From JBAZJI01 sp964596325 (lineage in GTDB: Bacteria > Patescibacteriota > Minisyncoccia > Minisyncoccales > JAGOPM01), in contig CAZQSQ010000007.1 of assembly GCA_964596325.1 (NCBI GenBank), forward strand, positions 1 through 38,457: DNA of 38,457 bases, given 5' to 3'. Below the pieces are notes generated by a model, which was not told where the DNA came from, did no database searches, and was given only the letters and a program-made list of their open reading frames with translations. Every line of letters begins with the position of its first letter. Positions within the stretch are counted from its first letter, which is position 1. The position numbers and the translations under genes are program-made. This document shows positions 17,213-24,800 of this stretch, piece after piece.

Positions 17213-18028
17213 TTACTTCCCTATTAGCTTTCCCGAAACGGGATTTAGACTCCCAGAGAGTAATTGCAGAGGCATATCTACCACGCTTATGCCTTGGGCA
17301 AAGGGCGCAACTTGATAAGGATTGAAAAATATCAAAGCCGAGCTGCCAGAAAACCCAATAACGGAAAAATTCTCTACGGTGGGCTGTGTGCCCTCAATTA
17401 TCCAATTTTGGGCATCGAGGGGCGCGCCTTCATTTTGGGCCAAAAGCGATTTGGCACAAAATTTTGACGCTTCTTCTTTCCAAGGCCCGGAAAAAATTTC
17501 CTCCAGCGCCAGCTCCTTGCCGTTTTGCAAATCTAAATTGACGACAAATACATAGCCATTGGGATGGGCCCCACCCGCCTGATATTGCGAAACATTAAAT
17601 TTAATACTGGCAAAGGAATCGCTGATCTTTAAGATTTCGTAATCGATAGTCAGCTCGCTTTTTTCCCCGGAGGCAAGGGAAAATTTCTCACTGTCCTTCT
17701 CAGTTTCGACAAAATCCGTTTTGGCCGCCAAAACCCGGTTTTTAAGCGCCTCATTGGCCGTCTTAATGGCCGCGCTTGGGGAAATTATTTCTGGATAGCT
17801 GATTTTAATCGCGTAGAGCGCTCCGCTTTCCTCCAGCTTAAGTTCTCGGGTTTGGGGACTAGACACTTTATTGGCCGAAACGCCCGGCTTGGCCGGAGGC
17901 AAATTATCAGCCGGCTGCTGGCGGCTTTTGATTTCCAAAACAATATAAAACACGGCAATCAGCAAAATGGCAATGATTAAAACCGGAAGGGCCTGTTTTA
18001 TTTTGAAATCTTTGGGATGCCTGCCCAT
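17213..18028 (-). CDS. Membrane-anchored DUF3298-domain protein
   Basis: The 271-residue form starting at the ATG at 18028 (MGRHPKDFKIKQ) has one N-terminal transmembrane helix (about residues 13-32) and an extracytoplasmic domain. In-frame translation could extend to a TTG at 18085, but this would overlap the aldolase promoter. The C-terminal ~110 residues contain YQAGGAHPNGYVFVVNLD, KELALEEIF and FNPYQVAPFAQG, which are characteristic of DUF3298 and the RsiV/PdaC-like fold. A DUF4163-like segment precedes it. Related proteins sense or bind cell-wall ligands, but the function here is unknown. It is divergent from the aldolase gene. Confidence 0.8.
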   Translation of the reverse strand: MGRHPKDFKIKQALPVLIIAILLIAVFYIVLEIKSRQQPADNLPPAKPGVSANKVSSPQTRELKLEESGALYAIKISYPEIISPSAAIKTANEALKNRVLAAKTDFVETEKDSEKFSLASGEKSELTIDYEILKISDSFASIKFNVSQYQAGGAHPNGYVFVVNLDLQNGKELALEEIFSGPWKEEASKFCAKSLLAQNEGAPLDAQNWIIEGTQPTVENFSVIGFSGSSALIFFNPYQVAPFAQGISVVDMPLQLLSGSLNPVSGKLIGK

Positions 18029-18100
18029 ACCCAAGTTTAGCAAAAACCAAGGCGCGCCACATAGTGGAAAAGTTTTTTGGGCCAAGGCCGAGGTTTGCGT

Positions 18101-18106
18101 TATAAT
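18101..18106 (+). promoter_or_regulatory. -10 element of the aldolase gene
   Basis: A perfect TATAAT lies 14 bases before the ATG at 18121, with no SD. The intervening ATG at 18111 leads to a stop after five codons. Confidence 0.5.
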
Positions 18107-18120
18107 AGCAATGCCAACTT

Positions 18121-19038
18121 ATGCTTAACAATAAGAACAACCCTGTGTTAATTCCCGCTGATGTCCCCCCTGACAAGGAGTGGGAATATTCGCACAATTA
18201 CAAGGAGATTACCAAAGGGTCGGGCCGGCTCATGCTTTTTGCCGGCGACCAAAAAATCGAGCACATGAACGGCGATTTTTTTGGCCCCGGAATTGCCAGT
18301 GAGGATAGCGACCCGGAGCATCTGTTTAAGATAGCCTCCAAAGCCAATATCGGGGCCTTCGCTACCCAACTGGGGCTGATTGCCAAATACGGGAAGAACT
18401 ACAAGAATATCCCCTACATCACCAAACTGAATTCCAAGACCAACCTCATCCCATCCAGTGAACTGGAACCTTTTTCAGAATTGCTTTGGACGATTGAGCA
18501 AGTATCAGAATTCAAGCGCCAATCCGGGTTAAAAATTTGCGGCGTAGGTTATACGCTTTATCCGGGCAGCCAGTTTGAATCTGAAATGCTGAAAACTGCC
18601 GCCCAAGTCATATTCCAGGCCCATCAAAAAGGCTTAGTTGTCGTGCTTTGGATATATCCGCGCGGACAAGCCATAAAGGAGGAGCTCGATCCCCATCTTG
18701 TGGCTGGCTGTGCCGGAATCGGGGCCTGCCTTGGGGCGGACTTCTTGAAGGTTAATGCTCCGCAAGCTCCCGGAAAACAATTAAAAGAAATTTTTGCCGA
18801 AGCCGTCAAAGCCGCGGGCCGGAGCAAAATAATCTGCGCGGGCGGCCAAACCTGCGATGAAAAAGAATTTTTGACAACACTCGAAGAACAGCTGGAAGCC
18901 GGGGCCATGGGCAATGCCACGGGGCGTAACATCCACCAAAAACCCTTGGAAGAGGCTATAAAATTTTGCAATGCCATTTACGCCTTAGTCATCGAAGGCA
19001 AAAGCGTGGCAGAAGCCCTAAAATTGCTAAGTAAATAA
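18121..19038 (+). CDS. Archaeal-type class I fructose-bisphosphate aldolase (DeoC/LacD/FbaB family)
   Basis: The 305-residue TIM-barrel enzyme probably cleaves fructose-1,6-bisphosphate to DHAP and G3P by Schiff-base chemistry. GADFLKVNAP places the Schiff-base lysine at about residue 210. FAGDQKIEHMNGDFFG (about 40-55) is the family's DHG/DQK-type phosphate and substrate loop, and CAGGQTCDE with GAMGNATGRNIHQ forms the C-terminal phosphate site. A 2-amino-3,7-dideoxy-heptulosonate synthase-like activity is a possible alternative within this superfamily, but the closest pattern is FbaB. It is a single-gene unit with a perfect -10 near the start. Confidence 0.85.
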   Translation: MLNNKNNPVLIPADVPPDKEWEYSHNYKEITKGSGRLMLFAGDQKIEHMNGDFFGPGIASEDSDPEHLFKIASKANIGAFATQLGLIAKYGKNYKNIPYITKLNSKTNLIPSSELEPFSELLWTIEQVSEFKRQSGLKICGVGYTLYPGSQFESEMLKTAAQVIFQAHQKGLVVVLWIYPRGQAIKEELDPHLVAGCAGIGACLGADFLKVNAPQAPGKQLKEIFAEAVKAAGRSKIICAGGQTCDEKEFLTTLEEQLEAGAMGNATGRNIHQKPLEEAIKFCNAIYALVIEGKSVAEALKLLSK

Positions 19039-19056
19039 TTTTTTCCCATTAATCTT

Positions 19057-19085
19057 AAAAAACCCGCACGCTGTGCGGGTTTTTT
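19057..19085 (+). terminator. Terminator of the aldolase gene
   Basis: AACCCGCAC-GCT-GTGCGGGTT followed by a six-T run. Confidence 0.93.
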
Positions 19086-19096
19086 GCTTAAATCCA

Positions 19097-19126
19097 TTAG
19101 ACAACAGTTAAAGGAAATTATATAAT
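19097..19126 (+). promoter_or_regulatory. Putative promoter of the hemolysin III-like gene, leaderless
   Basis: A weak TTAGAC, an 18-base spacer and a perfect TATAAT (19121-19126) that ends six bases before the ATG. There is no SD. Confidence 0.5.
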
Positions 19127-19132
19127 GCCATT

Positions 19133-19804
19133 ATGCCAGAACAAGGAAACAAAATATTCAAAGATCCGGTCAGCGGCTTTACCCACTTGGGTGGCGCTTT
19201 CTTAGCGATTGCCGGCATGACAATTTTAATAGTCTTTTCCGCCATGCAGGGAAAAGTTTGGCACGTGGTTTCTTTTTCCATTTTTGGCGCGGGCATGGTC
19301 TTGCTTTATGGCGCCAGCGCGCTTTACCACCTCCCCAATTACAGCGAGCGAGCCAATTCGGTCATGCGCAATTTGGATCACGCCATGATTTATATTCTGA
19401 TTGCCGGATCATTCACGCCTATTTGTTTAGTGGCCTTGCGTAACTGGATGGGCTGGACCCTTTTTGGCATTGTTTGGGCCGTGGCCGCTACCGGCATTCC
19501 CGTGCAATTTATCCCCCAGTTTTTGAAAAAAGTTCCGCGCTGGTTTTACACCGGGGTTTATGTTTCCATGGGCCTTCTTTCTTTGCTGGTGGTTAAGCCA
19601 CTGGTGGCACGGGTGGGCTGGCCGTTCATTTTCTGGATAGTGGGCGGCGGCGCGCTTTACATTATTGGCGCAATAATTTACACCCTTAAAAAGCCCAATT
19701 TCGGTAAACATTTCGGCTTTCATGAGCTTTTCCATATATTCATCTTAGCGGGCACGATTTTACACTACTTTGGTATGCTCTTTCATATCCTGCCCTTGCC
19801 CTAA
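19133..19804 (+). CDS. Hemolysin III / TrhA-like (PAQR superfamily) seven-helix membrane protein
   Basis: The 223-residue protein has seven hydrophobic helices. Family signatures are SGFTHLGGAFLA (helix 1), ASALYHL (helix 2), RNLDHAMIYILIAGSFTP (helix 3) and the terminal FGFHELFHIFILAG with HYFGML. The conserved Ser, His, Asp and C-terminal His pair form the zinc site known from PAQR receptors. In bacteria the family is linked to membrane-energetics homeostasis. The old name hemolysin is not evidence of toxin activity. Confidence 0.93.
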   Translation: MPEQGNKIFKDPVSGFTHLGGAFLAIAGMTILIVFSAMQGKVWHVVSFSIFGAGMVLLYGASALYHLPNYSERANSVMRNLDHAMIYILIAGSFTPICLVALRNWMGWTLFGIVWAVAATGIPVQFIPQFLKKVPRWFYTGVYVSMGLLSLLVVKPLVARVGWPFIFWIVGGGALYIIGAIIYTLKKPNFGKHFGFHELFHIFILAGTILHYFGMLFHILPLP

Positions 19805-19860
19805 GTGCGATGTTTTTTGACCCCTCTAAAAAATATATGATCGGCCAAAATTGATTTACA

Positions 19861-19890
19861 AAAAGAGAAGGCTAAACCTTCTCTTTTTTA
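19861..19890 (+). terminator. Terminator after the hemolysin III-like gene
   Basis: AAAAAGAGAAGG-CTAAA-CCTTCTCTTTTTT, a near-perfect stem with a terminal T-run. Confidence 0.88.
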
Positions 19891-19928
19891 TCCCAAAAGA
19901 ATAATGCCACAAATAATATTTCCTTTTA

Positions 19929-19957
19929 TTGACTTTAATACAATAACATGTTATAAT
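19929..19957 (+). promoter_or_regulatory. Consensus promoter of the GNAT gene at 20013
   Basis: TTGACT, a 17-base spacer and TATAAT (19952-19957). The -10 region (ACATG-TTATAATT) is repeated 22 bases later as ACATG-TATAATT, giving a possible second start site. The leader ends with a perfect AGGAGGAAG SD. Confidence 0.8.
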
Positions 19958-20012
19958 TGAACAGTGAACATGTATAATTAAATAAAAGCCGAACAGATTA
20001 GGAGGAAGAACA

Positions 20013-20570
20013 GTGGACGATAATAAAAGTTGCCAAGTGAAGCGCTACGATTGCTTCGACGATATAGAAAGAAAATTACGAAATGCTCTAATCAACCTTT
20101 GCCTGAAGACTTGGAATGATGAAATCTTTGACCATGGCTTCACGGCTAAGAGTCTTGTGACCGAATTGCGAATCAAACAAAAACACTATTTTTATCTTGC
20201 GCCCGACGATCAAGGAGATATTGCCGGATACTCGGTTATCATTCCCTCAGCCAGAGAGATAGAGGAAAACCGCTACGGAATAATCCCGCTCCCCTTGCCC
20301 GACGGCGTTAGCGCCCGCGAAATCGCCTATTTGGCAGCCATCGCGGTTTGGCCAAAGTGCAAAGGAAAAAAGTATGGATACGCAATTTGTGAAAAAATTT
20401 TCCAAGACTGCCGGGCCGAAGGATTCAAAAAGGTTACGCTCTACACATTTGGCAATAACTACCATGGATTAAAATTCTTTGAAAAAATCGGATTTAAGGA
20501 ATTTTTTAGAACCAAGCGCAACATCGCCGGAAGCGAAAAAGAACTGGTTTATTTCTACTACGATCTGTAA
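20013..20570 (+). CDS. GNAT-family N-acetyltransferase
   Basis: The 185-residue protein uses a GTG start, fixed by AGGAGG seven bases upstream. The GNAT core is visible: DIAGYSVIIPS (beta 4 region), then IAYLAAIAVWPKCKGKKYGYAICEKIF as motif A with a weakened acetyl-CoA loop (KGKKYG), and the C-terminal LYTFGNNYHGLKFFEKIGFKEF, the typical 'FYEKxGF' ending. The substrate is unknown. The broken gene at 21561 has the same ending and a similar promoter and SD arrangement, so they may be distant paralogues. Confidence 0.85.
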   Translation: MDDNKSCQVKRYDCFDDIERKLRNALINLCLKTWNDEIFDHGFTAKSLVTELRIKQKHYFYLAPDDQGDIAGYSVIIPSAREIEENRYGIIPLPLPDGVSAREIAYLAAIAVWPKCKGKKYGYAICEKIFQDCRAEGFKKVTLYTFGNNYHGLKFFEKIGFKEFFRTKRNIAGSEKELVYFYYDL

Positions 20571-20584
20571 ACAATTCAAAAAAA

Positions 20585-20612
20585 TAGGATGGCTTTGGCC
20601 ATCCTCTTTTTA
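20585..20612. terminator. Terminator between the GNAT gene and the convergent amidohydrolase gene
   Basis: AGGATGGC-TTT-GGCCATCCT followed by CTTTTTATT. It lies just before the end of the minus-strand amidohydrolase. Confidence 0.85.
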
Positions 20613-20620
20613 TTCTTAGA

Positions 20621-21409
20621 TTATTCAAAGTATAATTTTTTTGCCAAGCCCCCCATAACCGAGTCGCTTACCTCCCGCGGGAAAACTTCTTGGGCGGTTT
20701 TGATATACAAATCATATTGCGAAAGGAGTGTTCCTTCGCCGCAATAATCAGTACCGAACATTGTCTTGCGGCAAACATTGGGGTAATACGCAAAAGTCCG
20801 CCGCAAATCTTCAATGTATTGCTTAGTCAGCAACTCCATTTCCTTTCGGCTTCCCAAATTAGCAATGGTTCCGGAAATGTCGGTATAAACGTTCTCATTC
20901 TTGCCGACAATGGCGGCAGTTTTAAGAAAATCCGGAAAACCAAAATGTGATATGACAATTTTGCAGCGCCGATGTTCGACGGCTAATTTATCGACAAAAA
21001 TCGATTGGGAATATTCCAAAATCGCATCTCCGCGTAAATCATAAAAGTCCCCGCTATGAAAAACCAAGGGGCGATTGAATTTTTCGCAAAGCGTGGCAAA
21101 TTGGCCTACGGGGCTGTCGCTGGGATAAATATGCTGATAGCCGGGATAAATTTTTACAGCAAAAATCTTGCCGGCGGCAAAAAGTTCTTCGCAGCGGGCC
21201 AACTGCGGCTCCAGGGGCTTCTCAAAATTAGTAATAAATATCGGGGCCAAATCCTTATGGGTCTGAGCTAAGGCTAATAGGCTGGGCATTTCCTCTTCCT
21301 GAAAAGGCAAAGGCATGGCCAAGATGCGCTCGGCTTTATTTTTGGCTTTGGCCTGATATTCTTGATAAATTTTTTCGTTAACGATATGGGTATGATTATC
21401 AATCATCAT
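20621..21409 (-). CDS. Amidohydrolase-family (TIM-barrel metal-dependent) hydrolase
   Basis: The 262-residue form starts at the ATG at 21409 (MMIDNHTHIV), where the family's metal-binding DxHxH pattern (DNHTH) begins. The ATG at 21406 is equally possible. Other metal ligands are visible: VKIYPGYQ (lysine region), VFHSGD, VISHFGFP and the late aspartate in MFGTDYCG. This order fits the Amidohydrolase_2 group (decarboxylases, lactonases and dihydroorotase-like hydrolases). The substrate cannot be told. A TTGTCA/CATAAT pair lies upstream on the minus strand. There is no operon partner. Confidence 0.85.
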   Translation of the reverse strand: MMIDNHTHIVNEKIYQEYQAKAKNKAERILAMPLPFQEEEMPSLLALAQTHKDLAPIFITNFEKPLEPQLARCEELFAAGKIFAVKIYPGYQHIYPSDSPVGQFATLCEKFNRPLVFHSGDFYDLRGDAILEYSQSIFVDKLAVEHRRCKIVISHFGFPDFLKTAAIVGKNENVYTDISGTIANLGSRKEMELLTKQYIEDLRRTFAYYPNVCRKTMFGTDYCGEGTLLSQYDLYIKTAQEVFPREVSDSVMGGLAKKLYFE

Positions 21410-21488
21410 AAAAAATATTTTTCTTCTTTTTAATGATAAGAAATTATGCCGCCTTACGCAATGCATTGACAAATTTAATCAAAACCTC

Positions 21489-21517
21489 TTGACTTTTTAG
21501 CAATTTTATGATAAAGT
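21489..21517 (+). promoter_or_regulatory. Promoter of the broken GNAT gene
   Basis: TTGACT (21489-21494), a 17-base spacer and TAAAGT (21512-21517). A GGAGG SD follows at about 21563, so the expression signals are still present although the gene is interrupted. Confidence 0.6.
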
Positions 21518-21560
21518 ATATCCAGCACCTAAATATTTCAATACTTGTTTACAGATTGAA

Positions 21561-22157
21561 TTGGAGGATATCATAAAACCTTATGAATTGCGCCGCATCC
21601 GTTGGGAATACGGAGAGACGCCTGTCGAAAAGCAGCTTGTTGAGCTCTGCAGCAGGACTTTTCCTGAAGAACCGTGGAATCTCTATGAATATTCTGATTC
21701 GAAAATAGTAAACACTATCCTGAGCAATGATCTTTCCAAAGAGGGGTCGGCTTGCTTTGGCTTTTTTAATGCCAAGAGCAAACTGATTGCCGCTTGCTGG
21801 ACTTTTCCAGCAACGCCGCATATTCTCAAGGAGGAATTGCGCAAGGAGCAAGGAATCAGAAAACTCCCCATGGGAATTGCCGCCAAAATGTACGGACGGG
21901 AAATTTGCTATTTAGCCGGCATTTTGACAGATAGGGACCATCGCGGAAATGGTTTGGGGGCGAAACTTCTGCATACCTGTTTGGAACATTGCCAAGCAGT
22001 GGGAAGCGATATGTTTCTCCTCTACACCTACGGAACCTCGGCTATGCCAAGATAATTCATGGAAAAAACCGGTTTTGAGCTTCTGGAATCAACGATTCCC
22101 GGACGCCACGAATTGGAGTTCTACTGCGTTAATTTTAAGAATAAGGGTCGCCGCTAA
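21561..22157 (+). pseudogene. GNAT acetyltransferase interrupted by an in-frame TAA
   Basis: Translation from the TTG at 21561 gives a GNAT protein with a good acetyl-CoA loop (DRDHRGNGLGAKLL) that reaches LYTYGTSAMPR and then meets TAA at 22053. In the same frame the sequence goes on at once with FMEKTGFELLES and runs 34 codons to a second TAA at 22155. The continuation is the canonical GNAT C-terminal 'FxEKxGF' strand-helix, so the first stop sits inside the fold. The start is also doubtful: after the GGAGG at 21563 the best-spaced codon is ATA, not ATG. Two defects suggest a decaying gene. A sequencing error at one base is the alternative. Intact, the protein would have 198 residues. Confidence 0.75.
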
Positions 22158-22171
22158 AGCGCCCTTTTTAA
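22143..22171 (+). terminator. Terminator overlapping the end of the broken GNAT gene
   Basis: AGGGTCGC and GCGCCCT arms followed by a T-run. The hairpin contains the last stop codon of the GNAT frame. Confidence 0.65.
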
Positions 22172-22188
22172 TTTATAAAAGGCTAGAA

Positions 22189-22389
22189 GACCTTGATTTT
22201 GAGGATGTTTATCCCGTATAGCTTGTCGCGTGCGGAGCTATACGCGACTCACCTTCGCTCACACGGGACTTCCAGTAAAATCAGGCCAAAAAGCCATTGA
22301 TTTAGCATGTATACCCCGTAAAACTCACCTTCGGTTCACACGGGGTTATTAACAAAATCAAGCCGAAAGGCCTTGATTTTGTTAATAAC
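22189..22389. repeat. Second palindromic repeat cluster
   Basis: This gene-free stretch (22158-22556 in total) is packed with inverted and direct repeats. A 21-bp unit, ACTCACCTTCG.TCACACGGG with one variable base, occurs at 22247-22267 and again at 22323-22343. CGTATAGCT and AGCTATACG form a 9-bp stem near 22214-22243. ACCCCGT/ACGGGGT brackets the second unit. A near-perfect 45-base hairpin with GTTATTAACAAAATCAA arms occupies 22345-22389. The short word CCTTGATTTT recurs at about 22192 and 22371, and a related weaker hairpin sits near 22277-22302. No coding signal is seen. It differs from the cluster at 1720-2075. Confidence 0.7.
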
Positions 22390-22397
22390 TTCGTCTA

Positions 22398-22426
22398 TTT
22401 ACTTTTATTAAAAACTATGTTATAAT
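22398..22426 (+). promoter_or_regulatory. Promoter of the unknown gene at 22557
   Basis: TTTACT, a 17-base spacer and a perfect TATAAT (22421-22426). It gives a leader of about 125 bases before the ATG. Confidence 0.6.
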
Positions 22427-22432
22427 ATTACC

Positions 22433-22556
22433 ATTAGCGAAAGTAAGAGACCTTTGAAAACCTCAGTTGTTTGCGCCATAGCGGCCAGGATTTGTTCCCT
22501 GCCGGTATGGCACAAGCAACTAATATTGTTTGTGACTCCCTTTGTAGGAGGCTTAA
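22433..22556 (+). promoter_or_regulatory. Long structured 5' leader, possible cis-regulatory RNA
   Basis: Bases 22465-22521 fold into one long bulged stem: AGTTG/CAACT, TTG/CAA, GCCATA/TATGGC, GG/CC and CAGG/CCTG close an eight-base loop in order. Downstream, CTCC at 22536-22539 can pair with the GGAG of the SD (22547-22550) across a seven-base loop, which would hide the ribosome site. A sensing stem followed by a sequestering hairpin is the layout of translational riboswitches or protein-binding leaders. No known riboswitch class was recognised. Confidence 0.5.
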
Positions 22557-23177
22557 ATGCCAGGACGTTTATTTGATTCGCTTAATTTGCCGGAAATTTC
22601 CGCAGTCGAGCTTGAAGGTATCAATGCTGTTCAACTCAAGTTTAATTTCCCAGGAATCTTTGGGGAAGATCAAAAGAAGCTGATAGCCGAGCTTAAAGCA
22701 GCCGGCATCATGTTTCAAGAACGCGACGAAAAAGCGGCTTATGAAAGAATGTCCCAAACCGCACCCGACAGGTATGTGCGCGGGGATCATTTTGACAACG
22801 GCGAACGCTTTACTCCGGACAACGGAACTCCCAACGTAACAGTCAGCGGACTGCGCCGAGATCTGGTCAACAATGGTTTTAAGGTGACCAAGTACTTCTG
22901 GAAAAAAGCGTTGAAAAACGGACAGGTTGTGGTGGTTCTGGAATATGCCAACTTCAAAAAAGAAGGCAAATCCCCGGAACTCCAAGGCAAACCGCTCACA
23001 CCCGAGGCTGAAAAATTCTTCAGCAACCTCATCAGGAAAAGCTGGATCTGCCACGGTTGGAACAATCCCAACAAGGTTGACACTGTCAATCTCACCGGCA
23101 GAGCGAGTACTCAGCCGGCGCAGAACCGCGTCACCGCCAAGTTCGGCCTGCTCAAAGTTGAGCCGATTACTGCCTGA
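22557..23177 (+). CDS. Hypothetical protein with structured leader
   Basis: The 206-residue soluble protein starts MPGRLFDSLNLPEISAVELEG, seven bases after TAGGAGG. I recognise no family, and there is no signal peptide or membrane helix. The middle part is basic and strand-rich (NVTVSGLRRDLVNNGFKVTKYFWKK, then GQVVVVLEYANFKKEG), and the C-terminal third has TVNLTGRASTQPAQNRV. The arrangement suggests a small nucleic-acid- or ligand-binding protein, but that is speculative. It stands alone with its own promoter, long leader and terminator, so it is likely individually regulated. A long open frame on the opposite strand lacks any signals. Confidence 0.7.
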   Translation: MPGRLFDSLNLPEISAVELEGINAVQLKFNFPGIFGEDQKKLIAELKAAGIMFQERDEKAAYERMSQTAPDRYVRGDHFDNGERFTPDNGTPNVTVSGLRRDLVNNGFKVTKYFWKKALKNGQVVVVLEYANFKKEGKSPELQGKPLTPEAEKFFSNLIRKSWICHGWNNPNKVDTVNLTGRASTQPAQNRVTAKFGLLKVEPITA

Positions 23178-23194
23178 GCCACAAACATCAAACA

Positions 23195-23222
23195 AAGCCC
23201 CTTCGCATCAGCGCAGGGGCTT
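23195..23222 (+). terminator. Terminator of the hypothetical gene at 22557
   Basis: AAGCCCCT-T-CGC-ATCA-GCG-C-AGGGGCTT with a symmetrical one-base internal loop, followed by CACTTTTTT. Confidence 0.85.
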
Positions 23223-23246
23223 CACTTTTTTAATAAACAATTTTAT

Positions 23247-24680
23247 TTATTCTTTAGCCATCTCCTCTATTATATTCTGGCTCTTGGGTTTAATGATTTC
23301 GGAAAAATATTGCGCAGTTTTCAAGGTTGTGCCCTCGCCCAAAATGGCTTTGCTGTCTACCGGCACATCAACAATTTTTTCCGGCGGAAAACCCGAAATC
23401 ATATTGAACAGGTGCGATAAAAAGGTTGTGGCATATTCTCCCTTGCCCAAGGTAAAACTGATAATAATGCCATTATCCATTATCTCGCAACGCTTGATAT
23501 CGGCGCTTTCGATGGTTTTCACATCCCGATGCCTCATTTGGATTTTTGGAAAAGGCTTAAGATTGGCAAAAGGCGGCGGGAAAAGGCCATTAGCCTGCAA
23601 AAGTTTTTCATAAATGCCCCAATCCTTGCGATCAAAGCTCAAGAAAAGCGGCAGCAAGGCCGGCGGTCTTCTTTTCTGCTGGATTAGGGCCGCTAATTTA
23701 TAATTAAACAGCCAAGAAGAGAAGGCATAAACCCACATTTCAACCTGCTCAATAACCGCCCCAAGCGCCCCCGCATAATCATTGGGGTTCTTAATCAAGT
23801 ATTCAACAATCTTTATTTCATTGCCAAAAATTATTGGCAATTTTTTGTATTCTTCCAAAATCAGGGCAAAATCTGGAAACATTTTCCCTAGGCGCCGGCG
23901 CATTTCCCCGATATAGGGCATTTCCCCGTCAGTGGACTGGAACAAAAACATTTTGACAGCTGCTTCATATTGCCCGCGCATTATGGTATAGCCCAATTGG
24001 TGGCTTTGCAGCCGCGGCGTGCCGAATCTCTGCAAATAAAAATAATTGTAAAACCCGTGATCGAAAATATGCTGCACATTTTCTAAAAAGGACTTATCTT
24101 CCTGCGCCTCCAAAAGGCTCTGCTCGGTACGCATAAAAACCGTAAACTTATTGCCCAAAAGCCCGCCCTTTTCCACCGCCCCCTTGCCCTGCTCGATATC
24201 TTTAAGAAAATAATATTTGGATTTTATCTGCTCAATATCGGCCAAAGGCACATGGCGGAAAGAAATGCGCTGGGCAGTCAGGGCGTCTTTATCTTTGATG
24301 CCCGCGTAAGCCACTTGCTTAATATCGCATTTAAGCTGCTTGGCAATATCCTCGATAGCTTCCAAAGTCCCCATGCCGCACTTCACTAAAGTAGCATAAA
24401 AAGTATCGCCCTCACCCGTAACTCTCGGCTCCTGTTTTTCTTCCGGCAAATCAATGGTATACACCTGGCCGGTTTGGCTTACTTCTTCTACGATAAAATC
24501 CTGCGGAAAAAATTTCAAAAACCCGTTGGGCAGCTTTTCCTTATTGGGAATATGAATGCCGAATTTTTTGAGATATTGGGGGTTTTCATAAAAAGTCTTA
24601 CGCGTAAAAAGCTGGGGATTATTCTTATATTCCCCGACAAAAAATTCCAACTCCTTCTGTTTCTGCTTAAACCTGTCCAT
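23247..24680 (-). CDS. truD: tRNA pseudouridine(13) synthase TruD
   Basis: TruD converts U13 of tRNA-Glu and others to pseudouridine. The 477-residue protein has the catalytic motif AGIKDKDALTAQ (about residues 126-137, with the catalytic aspartate near 130), FPQDFIVEE near the N-terminus and GFYNYFYLQRFGTPR, the TruD version of NYFGxQRFG. It is longer than E. coli TruD (349) by an N-terminal ~50-residue extension and a longer insertion domain, as in archaeal-type forms. Its start lies 20 bases from the third N gap, so its promoter is probably in the gap or shared with the GH3 gene upstream. Confidence 0.94.
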   Translation of the reverse strand: MDRFKQKQKELEFFVGEYKNNPQLFTRKTFYENPQYLKKFGIHIPNKEKLPNGFLKFFPQDFIVEEVSQTGQVYTIDLPEEKQEPRVTGEGDTFYATLVKCGMGTLEAIEDIAKQLKCDIKQVAYAGIKDKDALTAQRISFRHVPLADIEQIKSKYYFLKDIEQGKGAVEKGGLLGNKFTVFMRTEQSLLEAQEDKSFLENVQHIFDHGFYNYFYLQRFGTPRLQSHQLGYTIMRGQYEAAVKMFLFQSTDGEMPYIGEMRRRLGKMFPDFALILEEYKKLPIIFGNEIKIVEYLIKNPNDYAGALGAVIEQVEMWVYAFSSWLFNYKLAALIQQKRRPPALLPLFLSFDRKDWGIYEKLLQANGLFPPPFANLKPFPKIQMRHRDVKTIESADIKRCEIMDNGIIISFTLGKGEYATTFLSHLFNMISGFPPEKIVDVPVDSKAILGEGTTLKTAQYFSEIIKPKSQNIIEEMAKE

Positions 24681-24700
24681 AACAATATTATAACAGAAAA

Positions 24701-24800
24701 NNNNNNNNNNNNNNNNNNNNNNNNNNNNNNNNNNNNNNNNNNNNNNNNNNNNNNNNNNNNNNNNNNNNNNNNNNNNNNNNNNNNNNNNNNNNNNNNNNNN
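24701..24800. other. Assembly gap (100 N) of unknown true length
   Basis: Unlike the two other gaps, the flanks share no sequence. On the minus strand it removes the C-terminus of the GH3 gene and possibly the truD promoter. A reading frame that seems to cross it is coincidental: past the gap it reads the truD region in the wrong frame. Confidence 0.9.

Noticed and set aside
19133..19804. Hemolysin toxin
   Set aside because: The family name is historical; the sequence is a seven-helix PAQR/TrhA membrane protein.
22053..22055. Reassigned TAA codon (sense read-through)
   Set aside because: TAA ends many intact genes in this window (for example rnc/nusB junction and the PK-like gene), so recoding is not credible.
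22569..23195. Long open frame antisense to the gene at 22557
   Set aside because: It has no SD or promoter and overlaps the terminator. The plus-strand frame has promoter, leader, SD and terminator.
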